Notes: generated by a model from the letters alone, not told the origin. A stretch of 64,000 nucleotides of DNA from Caballeronia sp031450805 (GCF_031450805.1 NZ_JARTVY010000002.1:992001-1056000); one strand, 5' to 3'. Counted from the stretch's first letter, positions 17,376 to 26,812 are shown. Numbers and translations: made by a program.

Positions 17376-19163
17376 CTACTGCTCCGCATTCGCGGGCGAG
17401 AGCGCCGCACCGATCTTGTCCGCCGTCGTCTTCTGCAACATGATGATGCGGTTCATCGCCGCATGGTTCGAAGTCGCCTCTTCGTACATCTTCGCCAGAT
17501 CGGCCTTCAGTTGCGTGCGCGAGCCGCCGTCGAGATAGACCATGTGCCCGGACGGATAAAACGTCGCGGACAGGTTCTGCCGCACGGTCTTGTCGATGAG
17601 CGGCATCTGCTGAAGATCGAGGATCGTCTGGTAGAACGGCGTGACGAAGTCGTACATGCCGTTCGCGGCCAGCACCTTCAGGTCGACGTTCAGCGCCATC
17701 ACCGCCGCGAGATCGCCGGCCGTGTAGAGAACGATGTCGCCCTTCGCATCGACGCCCTTCTCCGCGCCGGTCGGATCGGTGTGCTTGAAGTCCCAGTTGA
17801 CGAACGCCTGATCGTTGAGATCCGTGAACGATGATGTCGACGTGAACTTCAGCTGCTCGTTCAGATAGCTGTTCCACATCGACGTGTAGACGCCGCTCAC
17901 CGCTGTCATCGTCGGGTCGTTGCCGCCGGAGTTCGGATCGATCTTCCCTGCGATGCCCGTCGATATCGCCGTCACGCGGCCATCGTAGGAACCGAGCGCC
18001 TCGCCCTTCGACTTCAGCAGCGTCGTCAGGAAAAGCGAGTTGCCGCGGCTGTCGTAAGCGGCGATATCGAGGCTCCACGCGAGCAGCGTCACCCGGTCGA
18101 TGCCCGTGAACTCCGCGAGCTTTTCGACCACTTCGTCGTCCGTCTGCGGGAACTTGCGCAGCGCGTTCAGGTAGTCCGTGCGCGCGAATTCCGCGACTTC
18201 CTCCATGAAGTTGACGAGGTTCGGCGGCGTCGGATGGACGCCGAGCTTCTTGTGATACCACGCATCGGCGGCGGCGGTCGGCAGCGCGCCGACGGGGTTG
18301 CCCGCCTGGCTGTAATCCAGAATGGACGATTGCAGCGTGATGCCGTTCAGATCGACGCCATCCTCATGCAGCCGGTACGCCAGCACGCAGCTGCGCGCGG
18401 TGCCGTACGACTCGCCGAACAGGAACTTCGGCGAATTCCAGCGGTTGTTCTTCGTGAGATAGCGCTTGATGAACTGCTTGATGGAATCCGCGTCCTGATC
18501 GACGCCCCAGAAGTCGCGATTCCTGTTCGGCGCGATTGCGGCCGAATAGCCGGTGCCGACCGGATTGATGAAGATGAGATCGCTCTTGTCGAGCAGGCTG
18601 TCCGGGTTGTCCTCCATCTCGTACGGCGCGGGCGGCGTGAAGCCCGGCATCGAGGTCTTGATGCGGCGCGGCGCGAACGAGCCGAGCAGCACGAATACCG
18701 ACGACGAGCCCGGCCCGCCGTTATAAAAGAACGTGAGCGGGCGCGCTTCCTCCTTCGCGCCGTCCTTCGTGAACGCGACGTAGAACATCTTCGCTTCGGG
18801 CTTCGAACTGCTCGGATCGACCGTCACGAGATGGCCGACGGTCGCCGTGTACGCGATCTTCTCGCCGCCGACCGTCACCGTGTGATGCGTGATCGCGGCG
18901 TTTTCGTCGGCTTCGCCCGGGTCGATGGAATCGTCGGGACCGTTGCCGTACGCGACCGAATCGAAATACGGCTGATCCTGCCGATGCTTCTTCCCCGCGC
19001 TTTTCGCGGGCGCCTTCGCTGCGGGCTCCTCGGCCGCAGGCGGCTCCTTGATGCCGCCCGGATCGGGCGCGACGCCAGTTCCCGTGGCGGGAATGCTCTT
19101 CATTTCCAGTGGATCGGAGTTCATCGTGGTCGCTCCAGAATCGTCGTCGTGGTTGTTGTTCAC
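17376..19163 (-). CDS. S10 family serine carboxypeptidase-like peptidase
   Basis: Alpha/beta-hydrolase peptidase of 595 residues, acting at acid pH in characterised relatives. Oxyanion motif NGGPGSSS is near residue 149, nucleophile S252 in GESYG, likely catalytic D505 in NGMYDFVTP and H540 in PSGHMVYLD. The first 60 residues are hydrophilic and Pro/Ala/Lys-rich (starting MNNNHDDDSG) and show no signal peptide, which is odd for an S10 enzyme. It starts at GTG 19163, overlapping the upstream sedolisin stop by four bases (GTGA); in-frame ATG 19124 is the alternative. The overlap implies translational coupling and joint function with that peptidase. Confidence 0.9.
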   Translation of the reverse strand: MNNNHDDDSGATTMNSDPLEMKSIPATGTGVAPDPGGIKEPPAAEEPAAKAPAKSAGKKHRQDQPYFDSVAYGNGPDDSIDPGEADENAAITHHTVTVGGEKIAYTATVGHLVTVDPSSSKPEAKMFYVAFTKDGAKEEARPLTFFYNGGPGSSSVFVLLGSFAPRRIKTSMPGFTPPAPYEMEDNPDSLLDKSDLIFINPVGTGYSAAIAPNRNRDFWGVDQDADSIKQFIKRYLTKNNRWNSPKFLFGESYGTARSCVLAYRLHEDGVDLNGITLQSSILDYSQAGNPVGALPTAAADAWYHKKLGVHPTPPNLVNFMEEVAEFARTDYLNALRKFPQTDDEVVEKLAEFTGIDRVTLLAWSLDIAAYDSRGNSLFLTTLLKSKGEALGSYDGRVTAISTGIAGKIDPNSGGNDPTMTAVSGVYTSMWNSYLNEQLKFTSTSSFTDLNDQAFVNWDFKHTDPTGAEKGVDAKGDIVLYTAGDLAAVMALNVDLKVLAANGMYDFVTPFYQTILDLQQMPLIDKTVRQNLSATFYPSGHMVYLDGGSRTQLKADLAKMYEEATSNHAAMNRIIMLQKTTADKIGAALSPANAEQ

Positions 19164-20761
19164 TGACTTGCCTCAACTGTTACGTGGCTCGGGGCGGGCG
19201 CGAGCGCGGCGGCGACCTTCGCGCCGTCGGGACTGCCGAGCCCCGTGCACGCATCCCATCCCGATGCCGCCGCGAAGCTGCCGTTGTTGCCCTCGGTGAT
19301 GTCGCGGCACGCGGCCTTCGCCTTGTAGAGCTTCGGATTGACGAAGCCCGACGGCGAGCCGTGGATCGCGTTGATGCGCGCGATCAGCGCGGCCCACAGC
19401 GGCGCGACGGCGCTCGTGCCGCCGACGACCGTATCGTCGCCGTCGATCAGCACTTCGTAGCCGGTGAGCGGCGATGCGTCGCCGCAGACATCGGGCACGC
19501 CGCGCTTCGTCAATGGCGCCTGATGCCCGCCGGAGCGGGCCGCGTGCAGGCCCTTTTGCCACACGGGCAACGCAAAGACGCTGCTCACTCCGCCGCCGCC
19601 CGCGCCGCCCTGATCGCCGTCGTTCCAGACGACTTCGCGCGTGATGCCGTGCGCCGTGGCCGCGAGGCTCGTGCCGCCGCAGCCGAGCACGTAGGGGCTC
19701 GACGCCGGGAAATCGACGTGATCGGCGTCATCCCCGACGCCGTCCGACGAGCCGCTGTCGCCCGACGCCGCGCACACCGTCACGCCGAGCGCCGCCGCGC
19801 TCTGCAGCACGTCGTTGAATGCGCTCATCGACTGCGACGACCAGTTCGACTCCGGCCCGCCCCAACTGATCGACACGACCGACGGCCGGTTCGTGTTGTC
19901 GTGGATCGCGCGATTGACCGCATCGACGAAACCGGCGTCGCTGTTCGGCGCGAAGTACACGGCGATGCGCGCGCCCGGCGCGACCGCCCCTGCGATTTCG
20001 ATATCGAGCGTCACTTCGCCATCCGGACCGTTGGGATTGCCGGTCGGCGCATTCTTCGCGCGGTCCACGCCGATCGCGACGACCTTCGGGGCCTTCACGC
20101 CGAGCTTCGAGAAGTACGCCGAAAGATCGCTGTCGCGATAGCCGCCGCCCAGTTCGATGATGGCGATGCATTGGCCCGCGCCGTCGCCATCGGGGAAGTG
20201 GTAGAGGCGTGCGAGATCGACCGGCGAGAACGAGGTCTGCGCCGCGCCGCGAAGCGGCCTGAACGGCGGACGAAAACGGAAATGCGGACGCGCCTGCGGC
20301 TTGCTGTCGAGGCCGAGCACGGCCGTGACGGCGTCGTGGATATCGTCGGGCACGTTGACCGGGCCCGCGCGCCCGCGATATTCGCCGATGTTGTGATGCT
20401 GGAAGCGTTCGAGCTTCACATCGAAAGCCTTTTGGAACGCGTCGATGCTGCCCTTCAGCACGACGCTGCGCGTGCCGGGTTCCGCGCGCACGACCGACAG
20501 GCCGTAGCGCCCGGCGAACTGCGTGACCTTGCGGACGTCTTCCTCGGATGCGCCGAAGCGCTTGTCGAAATCCTCGCGCGAGACCGGCTGCGCGGGGGCG
20601 TCGCCGGCGTCGATGCGCGCCATCATCTGGCGAAAGCCTTCGGCGTCCTTGCGCCGCAGCATCACGACGACTTCGATCTGTTCGCCGGGATCGCAATCGC
20701 CGATGCACTTCGCGCCTTCGGGATGAATCTTGTCGGTGCCGCTCACCGGTTGCTTCGCCAT
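19160..20761 (-). CDS. S53 family sedolisin/kumamolisin-like serine-carboxyl peptidase
   Basis: Endopeptidase of 533 residues with an N-terminal activation domain (about 20-155) and a subtilisin-like catalytic domain. The catalytic set is visible: E249 and D253 in GEVTLDIEIAG, oxyanion D335 in AASGDSGSSDG and S450 in GGTSAVAPLWA. A C-terminal calcium-site pattern, DITEGNNG...GLGSPDG, is present. The protein begins MAKQPVSGTDKIHPEG with no signal peptide, although sedolisins usually act outside the cytosol. AAGGAG precedes ATG 20761. It is the first gene of a two-gene operon with the S10 peptidase. Substrate and localisation are unknown. Confidence 0.92.
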   Translation of the reverse strand: MAKQPVSGTDKIHPEGAKCIGDCDPGEQIEVVVMLRRKDAEGFRQMMARIDAGDAPAQPVSREDFDKRFGASEEDVRKVTQFAGRYGLSVVRAEPGTRSVVLKGSIDAFQKAFDVKLERFQHHNIGEYRGRAGPVNVPDDIHDAVTAVLGLDSKPQARPHFRFRPPFRPLRGAAQTSFSPVDLARLYHFPDGDGAGQCIAIIELGGGYRDSDLSAYFSKLGVKAPKVVAIGVDRAKNAPTGNPNGPDGEVTLDIEIAGAVAPGARIAVYFAPNSDAGFVDAVNRAIHDNTNRPSVVSISWGGPESNWSSQSMSAFNDVLQSAAALGVTVCAASGDSGSSDGVGDDADHVDFPASSPYVLGCGGTSLAATAHGITREVVWNDGDQGGAGGGGVSSVFALPVWQKGLHAARSGGHQAPLTKRGVPDVCGDASPLTGYEVLIDGDDTVVGGTSAVAPLWAALIARINAIHGSPSGFVNPKLYKAKAACRDITEGNNGSFAAASGWDACTGLGSPDGAKVAAALAPAPSHVTVEASQ

Positions 20762-20883
20762 GATATCGATGCTCCTTGCAGGCTATGGACTTCTTGAGAG
20801 TTCCGGTCCTGTCGATGTCGCGCATCGTAAGGTGCGCGAAGCACGCTGCTTATCGTCGTATTTTCCGGACGCGAATGCAATCG

Positions 20884-20933
20884 CCGGGACCGTGCGACCA
20901 AGAATGCGGCGGTCCCGGGACAATGCGTGTCCC
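20884..20933. terminator. GC-rich hairpin cluster downstream of the DUF72 gene
   Basis: CCGGGACC (20884-20891) pairs with GGTCCCGG (20911-20918). An overlapping GGGAC/GTCCC pair spans 20917-20933. The two stems share bases and could form alternatives. The position, just past the DUF72 stop on the minus strand and before the sedolisin promoter, suits a terminator, but there is no clear U-tract, so it may be weak or Rho-assisted. Confidence 0.4.
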
Positions 20934-20940
20934 GGTCGAT

Positions 20941-21858
20941 TCACGCTTGCACGATGCTCGCGGCGCTCGCCGGCTCGATGCCGAGGCGCTCCATCAGGCG
21001 GCGGGCATCGAAGGGAGCCTTCACTTTCTGATCGTTGTCGAAGTAGCAGTACACGTCGCGCGAAGCACGGCGGCGCGCCGCAGCCGATGTGATGAGCCTC
21101 GCGTCCTCGACTTGCCCGCCCGCCGCCCAGTGCTCGATGCGCCGGGCCCAGCCGTCGAGCGCGTCGTCGGAATAAGCGCCGCCATAGAGCGTCTCGGTCC
21201 CGTGCAGCCGCATGTAGACGAAGTCGGACGTCAGGTCTTCCGCGTAAGGCCAGTCCGCGACCGAATCCGACACGACGAGCGCCGCGCCGTACTTGCGCAG
21301 AAGCCGCACGAAGGCATCGGTGCAAAAGCTGTGATGGCGTATCTCGATGGCGTGCCGCAGCGCGCGCTTGCGGCCCGCTTCGCACCACGGGTCCTTGACG
21401 CGGGTATCGTGCTGCTGCGCGAGCGCGACGGCGGCGTGCGTGTCCTTCGGCAGCAGCTGGAGAAAGCGTTCGAACGCTTCCGGCTTGAAGCTGAAGTTCG
21501 GCGGAAACTGCCACAGGAACGGCCCGAGCTTGTCGCCGAGCGCGAGCACGCCCGAGGCGAAGAAATTGGCGATCGCGGGAATCGCCGTCTCGTCGCGAAA
21601 GCGCAGCATGTGCGTCAGATAGCGCGGCCCTTTCACGCTGAACACGAAGTCCGCGGGCGTGGCGTCGTGCCACGCGCGATAGCTCGATAGCGTCTGCAGC
21701 GAATAATGCGAGCCGTTGATTTCGACCGTCTGCACCGCCCGCGACGCGAATTCCAGTTCACGCGCCTGCGCCAGTTTCTTCGGATAAAACACGCCGCGCC
21801 AGCCGGCATAGCGCCAGCCGGAAATGCCGATGCGGATATGCCCGCCCGCCGCGCTCAT
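20941..21858 (-). CDS. DUF72 domain-containing protein
   Basis: TIM-barrel protein of 305 residues, family of unknown biochemical function (YecE-like). Signatures are GISGWRYAGWRGVFYP at the start, VEINGSHYSLQ, FVFSVKGPRYLTH, GPFLWQFPP and YMRLHGT. ATG 21858 overlaps the TGA of the preceding GFA-family gene (ATGA), indicating a coupled two-gene unit. An open frame extends upstream but only as the antisense-like continuation through the GFA gene. No signal peptide or membrane segment is visible. Confidence 0.9.
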   Translation of the reverse strand: MSAAGGHIRIGISGWRYAGWRGVFYPKKLAQARELEFASRAVQTVEINGSHYSLQTLSSYRAWHDATPADFVFSVKGPRYLTHMLRFRDETAIPAIANFFASGVLALGDKLGPFLWQFPPNFSFKPEAFERFLQLLPKDTHAAVALAQQHDTRVKDPWCEAGRKRALRHAIEIRHHSFCTDAFVRLLRKYGAALVVSDSVADWPYAEDLTSDFVYMRLHGTETLYGGAYSDDALDGWARRIEHWAAGGQVEDARLITSAAARRRASRDVYCYFDNDQKVKAPFDARRLMERLGIEPASAASIVQA

Positions 21859-22253
21859 TTTGGCCGGTCTTCCGGATATTCCGTGCGCACGCCCGCGGGC
21901 AGCCACGGCTCGCGACGCGTGCACCACAGTTCGTAGGCGGGTTCGAAGACGCCGGTTTCGTCGAATGCGCCGAGCGGCAGGTCGACTTCCGGATGGCTCG
22001 CATATTCCATGTACGCCACCGATCCGCACACCGGGCAGAAATGCCGCCGCCCGTCTTCGGAACTGCGCCACGTCTCGAGCCGTCCGCTCATCTCGACGTC
22101 ATCGCGCGCGAAGATGGCGTACGCGCCGAACGCGGAGCCGTGCACGCGGCGGCACGTCATGCAGTGACAGAGCGAGACGCGCCGCGGCTTGCCGCGCGCG
22201 CGGAAACGAAACGCTCCGCACGCACAGCCGCCTTCGTGGATGTCGGTGTTCAT
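21855..22253 (-). CDS. GFA family (Gfa-like zinc-binding) protein
   Basis: Small zinc protein, 132 residues, of the glutathione-dependent formaldehyde-activating-enzyme-like fold. Zinc ligands are clear: GGCACGAFRF, then LCHCMTCRRVHGSAFG, then HFCPVCGSVAYME. GGAG lies just upstream of ATG 22253, supporting that start over the in-frame ATG 11 codons earlier. It overlaps the DUF72 gene by four bases. The family name does not prove formaldehyde chemistry; most members are uncharacterised. It diverges from the GNAT-like gene with 139 bases between, which must contain both promoters. Confidence 0.88.
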   Translation of the reverse strand: MNTDIHEGGCACGAFRFRARGKPRRVSLCHCMTCRRVHGSAFGAYAIFARDDVEMSGRLETWRSSEDGRRHFCPVCGSVAYMEYASHPEVDLPLGAFDETGVFEPAYELWCTRREPWLPAGVRTEYPEDRPK

Positions 22254-22392
22254 CGTGCGCTCCGCAGTCGAGGTCGAAGTCTTCACGCCGGAAGCACGTC
22301 ACGCGCCCGGTCGATCGCGCCGCCCGCCGCCGGCCTCCCTGCGTCGTCGCACGGTTTGTTACGATAGCCCATCACGATCGGAGGCGGCACTC

Positions 22393-23712
22393 ATGACGAC
22401 ATCGGGCATCGCAGGCAGCAGCACGTTATCCCTCTTGAAGCTCCTTCCCGGACCGGGTTCCGAATTCGGTCCCGCGGCGTCCGATCTCGCCGCGCACGTT
22501 CTCTCGCATCAGCGTTTCGATCCGGCGGCAGGCGCTGCGTTGCCGCGCGAGACTTTCCACGGAATGACCGTCGACGAAGCCATGTCCGACGAGTACGTCT
22601 TTCCGCTCGGCGACACCGGGCAGTCGATCGTGCTGTCGGGCTATCGCATCGCGGCGGGATTCATCGCCGAGCGCGCCGCCGACGAGTGGCTGGAACTCGC
22701 GCACAAGGAGCGCGTGGCGCGCGGTCTGCCCGCCGCGCCCGAGGCCGACGAGCCGCCGCTCGCGCCCGATCCCGCCGAAGCCGATCAACTGCTCGATCGC
22801 GCGCTGGATTGCGCGCAACGCATCCTCGATCCGGTCGCGGGCCAGCCGCTTCTCTCGCTGTTCGAAGCGCACTATCGCGGAGGGCGCGAATTCCTGCGTC
22901 TTTCGTGGGAAGGCTTGCCCGAGGATCTGGTGCCCGAGTCGCGCCGGCCGCTCGCCGCCCTCGCCTCCGCGATGGACGACGGCGAGCGCCGCGAAAAGCG
23001 CGATTACGATCCGTACGGCCTCGTCGGCACCGATGATTACGATGTGGACCGGCCGCTCGCGTATCGCGAGAAGATCGGCCCGTTTCTGTTCACGATGACG
23101 TATCGCCACGAGTATCCGCAAGTCGACGACGAGCGCCTCGGCACTGCGTTCGCCGTGTTTCACGAAGCGGGCAGCGATATCGTCGCGGCGGCGGCGGAAC
23201 TCAAGCTCGTCAAGGTGCCGCCGCTCACGAGCAGCGCCGATCTCGTCTATACGCTCGACACGTATTCGGGCGAGATGCTGTCGCTCGCGCTGGCGTCGAC
23301 GGAAGCGCTCGGACAGGCGCGTCTGTGCGACGTGTACAGCACGCATCGGGTGATCTATATCAGCATGTGGGAAGTGCGAAAGCCGTGGCGCGGCGAAGGG
23401 CTCGGCGTCGCGCTGCTGCATCAGGCGCTGGAGCGGCTTCCCGTCGATGTCGACGGCCGGCCGAACGCGCTATGCGTCGCGCCGGAGCCGTATCAGGTGG
23501 ACATGCGCCACTTCGACAAGCTGCCCGCCGTGCTGCGCGAAGAACTGAAAGCGCCGGGCCGACGGCTCGAGGCGCACCTGACCAGCTGGCTCGAACGCTC
23601 GAAGCTGCCGATCGCCATGCATTTCTTCGTGCCGATGGCGCGGCACGCGGGCATCGGGTCGGCGGGCGAGAATGCGCAGTGGATCGACAGGATCATGGAG
23701 AGCGAGGCGTGA
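22393..23712 (+). CDS. Hypothetical protein with C-terminal GNAT-like segment
   Basis: The 439-residue protein begins at ATG 22393 behind a GGAGGCGG ribosome site. The N-terminal two-thirds is acidic and lacks a recognisable domain (GMTVDEAMSDEYVFPLGDTG; two acidic runs near 120-210). Around residue 320-350 VIYISMWEVRKPWRGEGLG is followed by VALLHQALERLP. This resembles the acetyl-CoA pyrophosphate loop (R-x-x-G-x-G/A) and following helix of GNAT acetyltransferases. No signal or membrane segment is present. Its last 20 bases overlap the 3' end of the convergent TPR gene. Acetyltransferase activity is a guess; a degenerate GNAT fold is equally possible. Confidence 0.7.
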   Translation: MTTSGIAGSSTLSLLKLLPGPGSEFGPAASDLAAHVLSHQRFDPAAGAALPRETFHGMTVDEAMSDEYVFPLGDTGQSIVLSGYRIAAGFIAERAADEWLELAHKERVARGLPAAPEADEPPLAPDPAEADQLLDRALDCAQRILDPVAGQPLLSLFEAHYRGGREFLRLSWEGLPEDLVPESRRPLAALASAMDDGERREKRDYDPYGLVGTDDYDVDRPLAYREKIGPFLFTMTYRHEYPQVDDERLGTAFAVFHEAGSDIVAAAAELKLVKVPPLTSSADLVYTLDTYSGEMLSLALASTEALGQARLCDVYSTHRVIYISMWEVRKPWRGEGLGVALLHQALERLPVDVDGRPNALCVAPEPYQVDMRHFDKLPAVLREELKAPGRRLEAHLTSWLERSKLPIAMHFFVPMARHAGIGSAGENAQWIDRIMESEA

Positions 23713-25756
23713 TGCGCTCGTCGCGCCACGTCGCGAGTTCGTCCGCGACGCGCGCGAGCACCGCGTCCCACTGACCGGGCGCGGCCTGCCGGAAAAGCCG
23801 CGCGGTGGGATACCACGGCGAATCGTCGCGCGCGTCGAGCCAGCGCCAGCACGCGTTCGAGCACAACAGCACCCACACGGGCTTGCCGAGCGCGCCCGCG
23901 AGATGCGCGACCGACGTATCCACCGAAATGACGAGGTCGAGCGAGGCGACGATCGCGGCGGTATCGGCGAAATCGGCGACGTCGTCCATGAATTCGAGCG
24001 GGCGCAGGCGCGCGGGCAGCGTTGCAAGTTGCTCGCGCACCGCCGGGCCTTTCTGCAGACTGACGAACGTGATACCGCGCTGTTCAAGCAGCGGCTCCAG
24101 GTGCCGCACGTCAAACCAGCGGCGGCTGAACATGGCGAGCGGGTCGGCCAGCCACGGACGCGGCACGCCGCCCCACACGAGGCCGACCTTGAGCGTATCG
24201 GCAGGCAGGCGGGTGCGCCACCGATCCACCCGTTCCGCCGATACGTGCAGATAAGGCGTGCCGCACGGGATGGAATCGAGCGTCGTGCCGACGACCGCGG
24301 GCACGCTCATCAGGAAGCACCAGTAGTCGTGCGGCGGCAAGGTCGCCAGCGCGTCGCGGCCGATGCACTGCGCGACGCCGTCGACCGATTCGACGAGCGT
24401 GATCAACGCGTTGGGACACACGACCGTCAGCTTCTTTGCGCCACGCGACTTCAGTTCGGTCACGTAGCGGCAGAACTGGAGCGTGTCGCCGAAGCCCTGC
24501 TCGGTGATGACCACGAGCGACTTCCCCGCGAGCGGCTCGCCGCGCCATTGAGGATAAGACAGTGACGGACGCTCGACGACCTGCTGCGGCAGGCCATCGT
24601 CGTAGCGCGCCTCGAAGCATTGCCAGCCTTCGGTGAAATGGCCGGCGCGCAGCAATGCCGACGCGAGATGAAGTCTCGAGTTGGCGGATTCGGGATCGAT
24701 GCGCAGAACTTCGCGAAACGCGCCCTGCGCCTCGTCCGAGCGTGCGCCGTCTTCGCCAAGCAGAATGCCCAGATTGTGATACGCAGCCGTGAAGTCCGGC
24801 ATGAGTGCGATTGCCCGGCGATAGGCGGCTTCCGCTTCTTCCAGCCGTTCCGGCCGGCCCTGCGCGGCTTCGCGGAACAGCACGTTGCCGAGGCCGAAGT
24901 GTGCGTTCGCGCAATCCGGCTCGATGGCGATCGCGCGTCGATACGCTTCTTCCGCCTCCCCGACGCGATCGAGCCGGACGAGCGCTCCGCCGAGATTGAT
25001 GAGCGCCCCCACGAAATCGGGACGCAGCGCGAGCGCGTTCCGATAGGCGCGCTCCGCCTCCGCCTGATCGTCGAGCGCATTGCCGAGGTTGTAGTGCGCG
25101 TCGGCCCAGTCGGGGCGAGCCGCGACCGCCTGCCGCAGTTGCGCCGCCGCTTCGTCCAGTCGCCCGCAGTCTTTCAGCAGATTGCCGAGATTGTTGTGCG
25201 CCTCGGCGTGGGCCGGACGCGCCGCCAGCACCTGCCGGTACGCCGCCTCGGCCTCGGGCAGACGGCCGGCGCGCGTCAACAGGCTGGCGAGGTTGTAATG
25301 CGCTTCCACGAAATCGGGCTTCAGCTTCAGCGCCTCCCGGAACCAGTGTTCGGCTTCATCGCGATGGCCGAGCTGATCGAGCGTGTTCGCAAGGTTGTAC
25401 TGCGCCTCGACGAACGCCGGGCGCAGCTCGATCGCCTTTCGATAGACCGCCTGCGCTTCGTCGAGCCGGCCCGCGTCCTTCAGCGCGTTGCCGAGATTGC
25501 TGTAAGGCCCCGCGTCTTGCGGATGTTCGTCGATCGCGCGCCGCCACCAGACTTCGGCCTGCTGCTTCCGGTTCGCGCTGTACGCGCAGACAGCGGCGAG
25601 ATCGAGCGCGGCCAGATGAGCCGGAACGCGGTCGAGCATCGGCGCTAGGGCGGCGAGGGCATCGTCGAAGCGGGCGTTCGAATAATGGCAAAGGGCCGCG
25701 TCGTAGCGGTTCTGATCGAAGGTCATGGCTAACGTAGCGAACGGAATCGACGTCAT
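23693..25756 (-). CDS. Tetratricopeptide repeat protein with GT9-like glycosyltransferase domain
   Basis: The 687 residues form two parts. Residues about 15-390 contain around ten TPR units (repeated NLGNALKDAGRLDEA / AYRKAIELRPDF patterns). Residues about 410-680 look like a glycosyltransferase of the GT-B heptosyltransferase-like type: VVITEQGFGDTLQFCRYV, KVGLVWGG and the donor-side VISVDTSVAHLAGALGKP with WVLL following. Such fusions are common in beta-proteobacteria and may glycosylate proteins or envelope glycans, but substrates are unknown. ATG 25756 is used; ATG 25726 is an alternative with an equally poor ribosome site. It has no adjacent glycan cluster. Confidence 0.85.
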   Translation of the reverse strand: MTSIPFATLAMTFDQNRYDAALCHYSNARFDDALAALAPMLDRVPAHLAALDLAAVCAYSANRKQQAEVWWRRAIDEHPQDAGPYSNLGNALKDAGRLDEAQAVYRKAIELRPAFVEAQYNLANTLDQLGHRDEAEHWFREALKLKPDFVEAHYNLASLLTRAGRLPEAEAAYRQVLAARPAHAEAHNNLGNLLKDCGRLDEAAAQLRQAVAARPDWADAHYNLGNALDDQAEAERAYRNALALRPDFVGALINLGGALVRLDRVGEAEEAYRRAIAIEPDCANAHFGLGNVLFREAAQGRPERLEEAEAAYRRAIALMPDFTAAYHNLGILLGEDGARSDEAQGAFREVLRIDPESANSRLHLASALLRAGHFTEGWQCFEARYDDGLPQQVVERPSLSYPQWRGEPLAGKSLVVITEQGFGDTLQFCRYVTELKSRGAKKLTVVCPNALITLVESVDGVAQCIGRDALATLPPHDYWCFLMSVPAVVGTTLDSIPCGTPYLHVSAERVDRWRTRLPADTLKVGLVWGGVPRPWLADPLAMFSRRWFDVRHLEPLLEQRGITFVSLQKGPAVREQLATLPARLRPLEFMDDVADFADTAAIVASLDLVISVDTSVAHLAGALGKPVWVLLCSNACWRWLDARDDSPWYPTARLFRQAAPGQWDAVLARVADELATWRDERITPRSP

Positions 25757-26105
25757 TTTGCAGCGTGCCCTTCCCCGCGATCGTCACAATTTGGAGCCAC
25801 CGGGCGAGCGGCGATCGAAATAATCGCGAGCCGGCGCGGGTCGGCTTTACGAACTCATGCAGCTTTTACGTGGTTCTTGCGCGCCACGGGCGGCATCGGC
25901 GCATTCAGGCGCGTTGCATGATGCCTGGCATCCAAGTTGCTCGCCGTTGGCCGCCGCGAGCGGCCCTCGCGCGCACCACAACCGCCCACGGACTCGGGCA
26001 TCGGCGCTTGGCGAACCGACGTCGCATCGGCCGCGAGCGGACAGGCCCCATGAAGACTCGAGCCGAACGGCGTCCTTCTGAACGAGCGAGGAGCCTTCTT
26101 TCGCC
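25757..26105. other. Divergent intergenic region upstream of paoA
   Basis: About 350 bases between the TPR gene and the paoABC operon. No supported gene. It must carry both promoters. A GAGGAG motif just before ATG 26106 gives paoA a ribosome site. No repeat or clear regulator site was recognised. Confidence 0.5.
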
Positions 26106-26801
26106 ATGTCCCCAGTCAACAAGCCATCCCCACGTCCCGACGACGCGGCTCAGAAGCCCGCGCGCAGACGCTTTCTGCAATCGGCCGCGGCGGCGGCGGC
26201 CGTGACCGCCGCGCCGCTCGCGCCCGCGCAGCAGGCGGGCGCCGATGCGAGCGCAGCGGCGCCGATGCCGCCTTCCGCCGCGCCGACGATGCCCGTCAGG
26301 CTGACCATCAACGGTCATCCGCATGAACTGCAAGTGGAAGCGCGCACGACGCTGCTCGATGCGCTGCGCGAATACGCCGGCCTGACCGGTACGAAGAAGG
26401 GCTGCGACCGCGGCCAGTGCGGCGCGTGCACGGTCATCGCGGGCGGCAGGCGCATCAACTCGTGCCTGACGCTCGCCGTGATGCACGAAGGCGAAACGGT
26501 GACGACGGTGGAAGGCCTCGCCCCCGCCGCCGATGCGCTGAGTCCGCTGCAGCAGGCGTTCATCGAAAAGGATGCGTTCCAGTGCGGCTACTGCACGCCG
26601 GGCCAGCTGTGCTCGGCGACCGCGCTCATCGACGAATTCCGCGCCGGCGACGCCAGCGCCGCAACCGCCGACGTGCGCTATCGCCCGCCGCAACTCTCCG
26701 ACGATGAGATCCGCGAGCGCATGAGCGGCAATCTCTGCCGCTGTGGCGCGTATCCGAACATCGTGGCGGCGGTGAAGGCCGTTGCCACGACGCGCAGCTG
26801 A
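26106..26801 (+). CDS. paoA: Periplasmic aldehyde oxidoreductase, [2Fe-2S] subunit
   Basis: Iron-sulfur electron-transfer subunit of a xanthine-oxidase-family aldehyde dehydrogenase. The 231 residues start with a Tat signal: RRRFLQ at 20-25, then a long Ala-rich hydrophobic run ending near AQQA. The plant-ferredoxin cluster uses C100, C105, C108 and C120 (GCDRGQCGACTV...INSC). The second cluster uses C160, C163, C211 and C213 (FQCGYCTPGQ, GNLCRCGAYPN). Gene order small-medium-large matches E. coli paoABC. The folded complex is presumably exported through Tat by this subunit's signal, as known for PaoABC. It detoxifies aromatic aldehydes in E. coli; here the substrate is inferred only. Confidence 0.95.
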   Translation: MSPVNKPSPRPDDAAQKPARRRFLQSAAAAAAVTAAPLAPAQQAGADASAAAPMPPSAAPTMPVRLTINGHPHELQVEARTTLLDALREYAGLTGTKKGCDRGQCGACTVIAGGRRINSCLTLAVMHEGETVTTVEGLAPAADALSPLQQAFIEKDAFQCGYCTPGQLCSATALIDEFRAGDASAATADVRYRPPQLSDDEIRERMSGNLCRCGAYPNIVAAVKAVATTRS

Positions 26802-26812
26802 AGGAGGCGCAC

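Noticed and set aside
17263..18261. N-terminal extension of the hybrid kinase frame
   Set aside because: The extra 333 residues overlap the S10 peptidase coding sequence in another frame and precede a proper signal peptide, so they are not translated.
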